Of a stretch of DNA of 7,597 nucleotides, positions 1-4,976 are shown piece by piece (the first letter of the stretch is position 1; the number at the start of each line of letters is the position of its first letter). The notes under the pieces were generated by a model. That model was not told where the DNA came from. It searched no databases and saw only the letters and a list, made by a program, of their open reading frames with translations. This stretch comes from an uncultured Collinsella sp. (GTDB taxonomy: Bacteria > Actinomycetota > Coriobacteriia > Coriobacteriales > Coriobacteriaceae): positions 1 through 7,597 of the forward strand of contig USHR01000090.1 of NCBI GenBank assembly GCA_900554495.1. The letters run 5' to 3'. The position numbers and the translations under genes were made by a program.

Positions 1-60
1 ATAAGGTCTTACCAACAAGTACCTCGGACTCTCCGGGTCAAAGACCTCGCGTTCACATAG
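1..60 (+). CDS. possible C-terminal end of an upstream gene (uncertain)
   Basis: Frame 1 is open from the window edge to a TAG at 58-60 and would encode IRSYQQVPRTLRVKDLAFT. The stop lies 11 bases before the + strand terminator at 72-99, as expected for the last gene of a rightward unit. Against this, the 19 codons include ATA and AGG, which are rare in the neighbouring genes, and the third positions are not clearly GC-rich. An alternative is that the upstream gene ends at the TAA at 2-4 in another frame and this stretch is 3' untranslated. I do not recognise the peptide. Confidence 0.2.
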   Translation: MRSYQQVPRTLRVKDLAFT

Positions 61-71
61 AATTTACAAAA

Positions 72-99
72 GCGTCCTCCATGTGGAGGGCGCCTTTTT
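72..99 (+). terminator. intrinsic terminator of the upstream locus
   Basis: GCGTCCTCC (72-80) pairs with GGAGGGCGC (85-93) across an ATGT loop, giving nine pairs including one G-U. Five T residues follow at 95-99. This is a standard Rho-independent terminator reading rightward. It isolates the transposase element and adhE from whatever lies to the left. Confidence 0.75.
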
Positions 100-117
100 G
101 CACTCGCACTCATGGCA

Positions 118-168
118 CTCATTGGGGACAGACTTACATGAGTGCTTTCACACATTTGGGACAGACAT
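118..168 (+). repeat. left inverted repeat of the transposase element
   Basis: This 51-base end is the reverse complement of 1104-1154 except at one position. It contains GGGACAGAC twice in the same direction (125-133 and 158-166) with a hairpin between them: ATGAGTG (138-144), loop CTTT, CACACAT (149-155). The single difference from the right end lies in this hairpin and gives an A-A mismatch in the stem. A second CACTCAT just at the outer edge (116-122) is a perfect partner for 138-144, so two exclusive folds are possible. Confidence 0.9.
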
Positions 169-198
169 AACGCGTGCCGGCAGCGGTTCGCCCCTGCC

Positions 199-975
199 TC
201 ACGCTGCCTCATTCCAGCCTATGGTGGCCTTGGTCACGCTTGTAGCGCCGATACCGGTGATACGGGCAATTTGTTTGACCGTGAGATGCGCCCGCCTGAG
301 CCTCAGCAAACAGGCATCGCGTTCGGGGCGTGGCAGAGCCTTGAGCAGCGCAGGATCTATGCTCGGCAGGACTTCGCGCGCAACGGAAAAGGCCTCCTCA
401 TCGGGGATCCGCCGGCGTGGAAGAACCTCCACTGACCAGATGCGCCCGGCAACTTCCTCGAGATGCTCGCAATAACGACGAGACCCGCCGACAATATCGA
501 GCATGGGGGCCGCATCACAGATGTCAAAAGGATCGTAGCCCAGCTGATATGCCTTATAGCTTGACCAGCGGTACGCCTCGAGCGAGTCGAGCGCGCCTTT
601 CACGGGATTAAGATGGATATAATCGAGCAGCTGCACCGCCTGCGTGTCCGACTCAACCGCGACCCGCGAATAGCGATTGTCAAACAGATGCCCCGTTCTT
701 CCCGTTTTCCCATTGAAATATTTAGCATATGCCGTCAATGCGCACTGCATTGCCTTTGAAAGGTTGTCATATGGGTCATCAACCATCAAATGGAAGTGAT
801 TGTCCATAAGGCACCAAGCCAACACTGCCACTTCATGGCACGCGAACCTGTCCGAGATATCCGATAAGAAACGATAACGGTCGGAGTCATCTTCAAAAAT
901 AATCTGTTTGGAATTGCCGCGGTCATAGACGTGGTAATAGCCGGTGAGCGAAACGGCGCGGGCGCATCGGGGCAT
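199..975 (-). CDS. REP-associated / IS200-like Y1 (HUH) transposase
   Basis: This predicted 258-aa protein belongs to the Y1 transposase superfamily (TnpA / RAYT), single-strand DNA endonucleases that nick and rejoin hairpin-bearing ends through a 5'-phosphotyrosine. The N-terminal core (about residues 8-145) has the typical opening YYHVYDRGN, the metal-binding HUH motif in MDNHFHLMV (His60 and His62), and the DYIHLNPV segment whose Tyr119 is the likely catalytic tyrosine. The RWSSYKAY block follows, typical of RAYT-like members. The C-terminal region (about 228-252, LTVKQIARITGIGATSVTKA) looks like a helix-turn-helix DNA-binding tail. The frame also opens at a TTG at 990, but I chose ATG 975 because AAAGGAG (987-981) sits 5 bases before it. 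No frameshift or missing motif is visible, so the gene appears intact. Translation is probably limited by the hairpin at 978-1020. It is a lone orf with no accessory TnpB. Confidence 0.88.
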   Translation of the reverse strand: MPRCARAVSLTGYYHVYDRGNSKQIIFEDDSDRYRFLSDISDRFACHEVAVLAWCLMDNHFHLMVDDPYDNLSKAMQCALTAYAKYFNGKTGRTGHLFDNRYSRVAVESDTQAVQLLDYIHLNPVKGALDSLEAYRWSSYKAYQLGYDPFDICDAAPMLDIVGGSRRYCEHLEEVAGRIWSVEVLPRRRIPDEEAFSVAREVLPSIDPALLKALPRPERDACLLRLRRAHLTVKQIARITGIGATSVTKATIGWNEAA

Positions 976-977
976 AG

Positions 978-1020
978 TCTCTCCTTTCAAAGCTGTACAG
1001 GCAACACCTAAAAGGAGAGA
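978..1020 (-). promoter_or_regulatory. RBS-sequestering hairpin in the transposase leader
   Basis: TCTCTCCTTT (978-987) and AAAGGAGAGA (1011-1020) are a perfect 10-bp inverted repeat around a 23-base loop. In the - strand transcript the 3' arm contains the Shine-Dalgarno AAAGGAG and ends 2 bases before the ATG at 975. Folding would bury the ribosome binding site. IS200 tnpA leaders are known to hide their Shine-Dalgarno in a similar stem, and the same role is inferred here. Confidence 0.6.
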
Positions 1021-1050
1021 AGCAACGCGAAATGCTAAGCCTGTTACCTA

Positions 1051-1056
1051 TTTATA
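1051..1056 (-). promoter_or_regulatory. possible -10 box for the transposase
   Basis: Read on the - strand this is TATAAA, the best -10-like hexamer between the right inverted repeat and the gene. A start site just downstream would give a leader of about 70 bases that contains the whole RBS hairpin. I see no convincing -35 at 16-18 bases, so this is a weak call. Confidence 0.25.
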
Positions 1057-1103
1057 TCCAATGAGCAGCAAGAACAGGTCCAGAACGACAAAATGGCAAA
1101 ACG

Positions 1104-1154
1104 ATGTCTGTCCCAAATGAGTGAAAGCACTCATGTAAGTCTGTCCCCAATGAG
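1104..1154 (-). repeat. right inverted repeat of the transposase element
   Basis: This is the partner of 118-168, with 50 of 51 bases matching in inverted orientation. Here the inner hairpin is perfect: ATGAGTG (1117-1123), loop AAAG, CACTCAT (1128-1134). It is flanked by GTCTGTCCC at 1106-1114 and 1139-1147. An outer ATGAGCG (1150-1156) could compete for the 1128-1134 arm with one mismatch. Confidence 0.9.
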
Positions 1155-1170
1155 CGGGGCAATGCAGTAT

Positions 1171-1204
1171 TAGTTGAATCGCTTCATTTAGTTGAAGCGT
1201 TTTA
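1171..1204 (+). promoter_or_regulatory. tandem TAGTTGAA motifs, possible Rex-like operator of adhE
   Basis: TAGTTGAA occurs at 1171-1178 and again at 1189-1196, an 18-base period. In the first copy TGAA-N4-TTCA forms a dyad that matches the core of the Rex (NADH/NAD+ sensor) consensus TTGTGAA-N4-TTCACAA but not its outer bases. The second copy is more decayed (TGAA-N4-TTTA). A separate dyad, CGCTTCA (1180-1186) with TGAAGCG (1193-1199), overlaps both. Rex control of adhE is established in several Gram-positive bacteria; the assignment here is inference from a partial match. Confidence 0.25.
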
Positions 1205-1247
1205 GTGTGCCTTTTACGGGAATCTTACCGTTCGCCGAATAATTTCT

Positions 1248-1256
1248 TGCTATCAT
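1248..1256 (+). promoter_or_regulatory. possible extended -10 promoter of adhE
   Basis: TGC-TATCAT has the TG extension and a -10-like hexamer at 1251-1256. It would start transcription near 1263 and give a leader of about 35 bases. No good -35 lies 17 bases upstream. The hexamer sits in the loop of a small dyad, CTTGC (1246-1250) and GCAAG (1257-1261). AATAAT at 1238-1243 is an alternative. Confidence 0.35.
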
Positions 1257-1273
1257 GCAAGGCGTAGGGTAAA

Positions 1274-1291
1274 TCTCCGATCGCAAGGAGA
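1274..1291 (+). promoter_or_regulatory. adhE ribosome binding site inside a short hairpin
   Basis: AAGGAG (1285-1290) lies 6 bases before the adhE ATG and is the Shine-Dalgarno that decides the start. TCTCC (1274-1278) is a perfect complement of GGAGA (1287-1291) across an 8-base loop, so part of the site could be masked. Five pairs alone are modest evidence for regulation. Confidence 0.4.
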
Positions 1292-1296
1292 CACAA

Positions 1297-3945
1297 ATGG
1301 TGAAAAAGTCACCGGAAAACACTACTCCCGCAATTGTGGACAACGTAGAGGCGCTTGAGGCTAAGCTCGCTCAGATGCGAGAGGCCCAGGCGCTTTTTGC
1401 TACGTACACGCAGGAGCAGGTCGACAAGATCTTCTATGAGGCCGCCATGGCCGCCAACAAGGCTCGTATCCCGTTGGCGAAGATGGCCATCGAGGAGACC
1501 GGCCGCGGCGTTCTTGAGGACAAGGTCATCAAGAACCACTACGCCGCAGAGTACATCTATAACGCTTACAAGAACACCAAGACCTGTGGTGTCCTGGAGC
1601 GCGACGAGGCTTACGGCATCACCAAGATCGCCGAGCCTATCGGCATCGTGGGCGCCGTCATCCCGACGACCAACCCCACCTCCACCGCGATCTTCAAGAC
1701 GCTGATCTGCCTGAAGACCCGCAACGCCATCATCATCTCCCCGCACCCGGCTGCCGCCAAGTGCACCATCGCCGCCGCCAAGCTCGTGCTTGACGCCGCC
1801 GTCAAGGCCGGCGCCCCCGAGGGCATCATCGGCTGGGTCGATGTCCCCTCCATCGAGCTGACCAACATGGTCATGCGCGACGTCGACATCATCCTCGCCA
1901 CCGGTGGCCCGGGCATGGTCAAGGCCGCTTACTCCTCGGGCAAGCCCGCCCTGGGCGTTGGCGCCGGTAACACCCCGGTCGTCATCGACGACACCGCCGA
2001 CGTGCTGCTCGCCGTCAACTCCATCATCCACTCCAAGACCTTCGACAACGGCATGATCTGCGCTTCCGAGCAGTCCGTGACTGTCATCGACAGCATCTAT
2101 GACCAGGTTAAGGCCGAGTTCCAGAAGCGCGGCTGCTACTTCGTCAAGCAGGGTGCCGAGATGGAGGCCCTGCGTGCCGCCATGTTCAAGAACGGCGCTC
2201 TCGATCACCGCATCCCCGGCATGGCCGCTGCCAAGATCGCCGAGCTCGCCGGCATCGAGGTTCCCGCCAAGACCAAGATCCTGATCGCCGAGGTCACCTC
2301 AACCGACCCCGCCAAGGAGGAGTTCTCCCACGAGAAGCTCTCCCCGGTCTTGGCCATGTACCACGCCAAGGACTTCCAGGAGGCCGTCGACAAGGCCGAG
2401 CACCTGGTGCTCGCCGGTGGCCCGGGCCACACCGCCTCTCTGTACGTGCACCCCGCCCAGGCCGAGAAGATCAGCCTGTTCGAGCACGTCATGAAGGCCT
2501 GCCGCATCGTCATCAACACCCCGTCCTCGCACGGTGGCATCGGTGACCTGTACAACTTTGGCATGAAGCCGTCTCTGACCCTGGGCTGCGGCTCCTGGGG
2601 CGGCAACTCCGTCTCCGAGAACGTTGGGGTGAAGCACTTGATCAACGTTAAGACTGTGGCCGAGCGCCGTGAGAACATGCTGTGGTTCCGCGCTCCCGAG
2701 AAGGTCTACTTCAAGAAGGGTTCCACGCCCGTCGCCCTCGACGAGCTGGGCAACGTCATGGGCAAGAAGCGCGCCTTCATCGTTACCGACCAGTTCCTCT
2801 TCAAGAATGGCAACACCCGCGCCATCGAGGCCAAGCTCGACGAGATGGGCATCGCCCACGACTGCTTCTACGACGTCGAGCCCGATCCGTCGCTGCAGTG
2901 CGCACGTCGCGGCGCCAAGCAGATGGCTCTCTTTGAGCCGGACGTCATTATCGCCGTCGGCGGTGGCTCCGCTATGGACGCCGGCAAGATCATGTGGATG
3001 ATGTACGAGCACCCCGAGTGCAAGTTTGAGGACATGGCCATGGACTTCATGGACATCCGCAAGCGTATCTTCACCTTCCCCGAGATGGGCAAGAAGGCCT
3101 ACTTCGTCGCCGTCCCGACCTCCTCGGGTACCGGCTCCGAGTGCACGCCGTTCGCCATCATCACCGACAAGGAGACCGGCATCAAGTGGCCGCTCGCCGA
3201 CTACGCGCTGCTCCCCAACATGGCTATCGTCGACGCCGACAACTGCATGACCGCCCCGCGCGGCCTGACCGCTGCCTCCGGCATCGACGTCATGACCCAC
3301 GCCATCGAGTCCTACGTCTCCATCATGGCTTCCGACTACACCAAGGGCCTCTCCGAGCGCGCTGCCAAGCTCGTCTTTGAGAACCTGCCCTCCAGCTTCA
3401 CGAACGGCGCCAAGGACCCGCACGCCCGCGAGGAGATGCACAACGCCTCCTGCATGGCCGGTATGGCCTTCGCCAACGCCTTCCTGGGCCTCAACCACTC
3501 CATGGCTCACAAGCTCGGCGCTTTCCATCACCTGCCCCACGGCATCGCTAACGCTGTCATCCTGACCCGCGTCATGCGCTACAACGCCGCCGAGGCTCCC
3601 GTCAAGATGGGTACCTTCTCCCAGTATCCTTACCCCAACGCGCTGCACAACTACGCCGAGATGGCCAAGTACTGCGGCATCGAGGGCAAGGACGACAAGG
3701 AGGTCTTCGAGAACTTCATCACGAAGCTCGAAGAGCTCAAGGACTTCATCGGCGTCAAGAAGACCATCGCCGACTACGGTGTTGACGAGCAGTACTTCCT
3801 CGACACCCTCGACGAAATGACCGAGCAGGCATTCAACGACCAGTGCACCGGCGCCAACCCGCGCTACCCGCTCATGAGCGAGATCAAGGAGCTCTACCTG
3901 GACGCCTACTACGGCCGCGAGCCTCAGGATTACGCCGTCTGCTAG
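1297..3945 (+). CDS. adhE: bifunctional acetaldehyde-CoA / alcohol dehydrogenase
   Basis: AdhE (882 aa, normal family length) reduces acetyl-CoA to acetaldehyde and then to ethanol with two NADH, regenerating NAD+ in fermentation; family members assemble into cytoplasmic spirosomes. The N-terminal half (about residues 15-445) is a CoA-acylating aldehyde dehydrogenase with the catalytic Cys255 in FDNGMICASEQS and a glycine-rich segment at 203-225. The C-terminal half (about 465-870) is an iron-dependent alcohol dehydrogenase with the nucleotide loop GGGSAMDAGK (555-564). Its iron ligands by family position are Asp664, His668, His734 and His748, with the same spacing as in the E. coli enzyme. 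All key residues are present. The ATG has AAGGAG 6 bases upstream. The first dozen codons are relaxed (AAA, ACT, GCA), then usage becomes extremely biased to AAG, ATC, GTC and CTC, a sign of very high expression. A possible Rex-like site upstream would link it to redox state. Confidence 0.97.
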   Translation: MVKKSPENTTPAIVDNVEALEAKLAQMREAQALFATYTQEQVDKIFYEAAMAANKARIPLAKMAIEETGRGVLEDKVIKNHYAAEYIYNAYKNTKTCGVLERDEAYGITKIAEPIGIVGAVIPTTNPTSTAIFKTLICLKTRNAIIISPHPAAAKCTIAAAKLVLDAAVKAGAPEGIIGWVDVPSIELTNMVMRDVDIILATGGPGMVKAAYSSGKPALGVGAGNTPVVIDDTADVLLAVNSIIHSKTFDNGMICASEQSVTVIDSIYDQVKAEFQKRGCYFVKQGAEMEALRAAMFKNGALDHRIPGMAAAKIAELAGIEVPAKTKILIAEVTSTDPAKEEFSHEKLSPVLAMYHAKDFQEAVDKAEHLVLAGGPGHTASLYVHPAQAEKISLFEHVMKACRIVINTPSSHGGIGDLYNFGMKPSLTLGCGSWGGNSVSENVGVKHLINVKTVAERRENMLWFRAPEKVYFKKGSTPVALDELGNVMGKKRAFIVTDQFLFKNGNTRAIEAKLDEMGIAHDCFYDVEPDPSLQCARRGAKQMALFEPDVIIAVGGGSAMDAGKIMWMMYEHPECKFEDMAMDFMDIRKRIFTFPEMGKKAYFVAVPTSSGTGSECTPFAIITDKETGIKWPLADYALLPNMAIVDADNCMTAPRGLTAASGIDVMTHAIESYVSIMASDYTKGLSERAAKLVFENLPSSFTNGAKDPHAREEMHNASCMAGMAFANAFLGLNHSMAHKLGAFHHLPHGIANAVILTRVMRYNAAEAPVKMGTFSQYPYPNALHNYAEMAKYCGIEGKDDKEVFENFITKLEELKDFIGVKKTIADYGVDEQYFLDTLDEMTEQAFNDQCTGANPRYPLMSEIKELYLDAYYGREPQDYAVC

Positions 3946-3961
3946 TTTTAGCACGGTTTTT
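3935..3961 (+). terminator. terminator hairpin overlapping the adhE stop codon
   Basis: CCGT (3935-3938) pairs with ACGG (3953-3956) and GCTA (3941-3944) pairs with TAGC (3949-3952), with a two-base bulge on the left side and a GTTT loop. Five T residues follow at 3957-3961. The adhE TAG (3943-3945) lies inside the stem, so terminating ribosomes would hinder folding. The bulge makes it weaker than the other terminators here. Confidence 0.5.
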
Positions 3962-3962
3962 A

Positions 3963-4001
3963 ACGGCGGGGGTGCACGGGTGTTTCACACACCCCCGCCG
4001 T
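3963..4001 (+). other. strong GC hairpin between adhE and the kinase
   Basis: ACGGCGGGGGTG (3963-3974) and CACCCCCGCCGT (3990-4001) form a perfect 12-bp stem with a 15-base loop. No T-run follows (TCGCTTCTAT), so it is not a textbook intrinsic terminator in either direction. It could protect the adhE mRNA 3' end, reinforce the preceding terminator, or attenuate readthrough into the kinase. Confidence 0.55.
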
Positions 4002-4033
4002 CGCTTCTATCGCATCGTTGAAAGGATGCAACC

Positions 4034-4798
4034 ATGCTGCTACCCGATTCCAAGACCGAGCTCGTCCGCCGTGGCAACAAGGTCGTTTACGACCTGGGCG
4101 ACAAGATCGTCAAGGTCTTTAACGAGACCAAGCCTGTCTCCGACGTGTTCAACGAGGCTTTGAATCTTGCCCGCATCAATGAGTGCGGCATCCGCAGCCC
4201 CAAGGCTCTCGAGGTTTCCCAGCTCGAGAACGCCAACGGCTGGGCGCTCGTGACCGAGAAGGTTCCGGGCACCACCCTTGCCGAGAAGATGACTGCCGAG
4301 CCCCAGCGCTTTGGTGAGTACCTCGAGATGTTCGTCGACCTCCAGATCGAGATCCACGGCTACACCTCCCCGCTGCTCAACCGTCAGCGCGACAAGTACG
4401 CCCGCATGATCGACAGCCTTGATCAGCTCAATGCCACCACGCGCTACAACCTTCAGGAGCGTCTGGACGGCATGACCAAGGAGTTCAAGGTCTGCCACGG
4501 CGACTTCAACCCCTCCAACGTCATCGTCGGCGACGACGGCCAGCTCTATGTGTGCGACTGGGCACACGCCACCCAGGGCTCCCCTGCTGCCGACGTTGCC
4601 ACCACCTACCTGCTCTTTGCCCTCAACAGCAAGGACCAGGCCGAGGCCTACCTGGAGCTCTACTGCGACCGCGCCGACATGCCCATGCAGGTCGTGCGTC
4701 AGTGGACGAGCATCGTTGCCGCTTCCGAGCTCGCTCGTAAGCGCAACGTGAACGATGAGTTCCTGAAGAACTGGATCGACGTCGTCGATTATCAGTAA
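4034..4798 (+). CDS. APH-fold phosphotransferase (small-molecule kinase), substrate unknown
   Basis: This 254-aa cytosolic protein has the aminoglycoside-phosphotransferase / choline-kinase fold. The N lobe has RRGNKVVYDLGDKIVKVF, with Lys27 the likely ATP-binding lysine and Glu41 a candidate helix-C partner. A hinge-like GWALVTEKVPG lies near 69-79. The catalytic loop is CHGDFNPSNVIV, with Asp157 as base and Asn162 as metal ligand, and the metal-binding Asp175 is in CDWAHATQGSPAADVATTY. These residues suggest an active kinase. The N-terminal pattern recalls a group of uncharacterised bacterial APH-like kinases, so drug resistance should not be assumed. AAAGGA (4021-4026) precedes the ATG by 7 bases. 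Codon bias is high, like that of adhE. The gene follows adhE after 88 bases that hold two hairpins, so it may depend on readthrough. The substrate cannot be told from sequence. Confidence 0.85.
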   Translation: MLLPDSKTELVRRGNKVVYDLGDKIVKVFNETKPVSDVFNEALNLARINECGIRSPKALEVSQLENANGWALVTEKVPGTTLAEKMTAEPQRFGEYLEMFVDLQIEIHGYTSPLLNRQRDKYARMIDSLDQLNATTRYNLQERLDGMTKEFKVCHGDFNPSNVIVGDDGQLYVCDWAHATQGSPAADVATTYLLFALNSKDQAEAYLELYCDRADMPMQVVRQWTSIVAASELARKRNVNDEFLKNWIDVVDYQ

Positions 4799-4830
4799 TA
4801 TCTGAGCGATTTATTTCGCATCGGAGGCAC

Positions 4831-4874
4831 AAGGAAAACCCCGCAGCTCGCATGGGCTGTGGGGTTTTCCTTTT
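4831..4874 (+). terminator. intrinsic terminator of the kinase gene
   Basis: A stem of 17 pairs joins 4831-4847 (AAGGAAAACCCCGCAGC) with 4856-4872, including one G-U, around an 8-base loop. The descending arm ends in GGGGTTTTCC followed by TTTT (4871-4874). It lies 32 bases after the kinase stop and reads rightward. Confidence 0.85.
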
Positions 4875-4896
4875 AGATATCGAGGATGCCACAAGA

Positions 4897-4946
4897 TAAA
4901 AGGACGGCCCCGCATCTCCCCGATCTGGAGAAATGCGGGGCCGTCC
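4897..4946 (-). terminator. intrinsic terminator of the ispG-proS operon
   Basis: GGACGGCCCCGCAT (4902-4915) and its perfect complement (4933-4946) form a 14-bp stem, extended by an inner CTCC/GGAG pairing (4916-4919 with 4927-4930). On the - strand the stem is followed by TTTTAT (4901-4896 side), so it terminates leftward transcription. It starts 30 bases past the proS stop. Confidence 0.85.
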
Positions 4947-4976
4947 CGTATATCGAACTACAAGCGAAATCGTCGA

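Larger units (their letters stand above)
118..1154 (-). mobile_element. REPtron-like Y1 transposase element with 51-bp inverted ends
   Basis: A 1037-bp unit is bounded by inverted repeats 118-168 and 1104-1154 and carries one intact Y1/HUH transposase gene on the - strand. If one mismatch near the edge is allowed, the symmetry extends to 116 and 1156. Codon use is mixed (GAA, ATT, TTA, TTG all appear), unlike the strongly biased adhE next door, which fits foreign or poorly expressed DNA. I see no target-site duplication, as expected for single-strand Y1 transposition. The layout, one Y1 gene between inverted copies of a hairpin-bearing repeat, matches RAYT/REP 'REPtron' units and also resembles IS200-type elements. 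Whether it is mobile or domesticated cannot be told from one copy. Confidence 0.75.

Noticed and set aside
100..122. Three GCACTC copies (100-105, 106-111, 115-120) as an attachment site or target duplication
   Set aside because: No matching copies lie at the right edge (after 1154), so no duplication is shown. The outermost CACTCAT is better explained as a hairpin arm.
118..168. Repeated GGGACAGAC as a CRISPR-like array
   Set aside because: Only two copies occur per end, 24 bases apart, within a hairpin-bearing transposon end. There are no spacers and no cas genes.
83..475. Short + strand frames (83-475, 142-435) across the left inverted repeat and transposase 3' end
   Set aside because: They cross the repeat and run antisense to the transposase. 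Their translations look random and lack a ribosome binding site.
1255..1272. Mini-ORF MQGVG upstream of adhE as a leader peptide
   Set aside because: Its ATG overlaps the proposed -10, there is no Shine-Dalgarno, and it lacks any attenuator logic.
2299..3954. A 551-codon open frame on the - strand (and 1309-2208)
   Set aside because: It is the mirror of adhE codon bias. The protein is an improbable run of Gly, Val, Asp and Leu with no motif.
4012..4032. Alternative small hairpins GCATC/GATGC and GTTG/CAAC around the kinase SD as a switch
   Set aside because: Stems of 4-5 bp with 8-base loops are expected often by chance, and no ligand or conserved aptamer is visible.
4034..4798. Aminoglycoside resistance gene
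   Set aside because: It shares the fold and catalytic motif, but the sequence resembles general APH-like kinases, codon use is native, and there is no resistance context.
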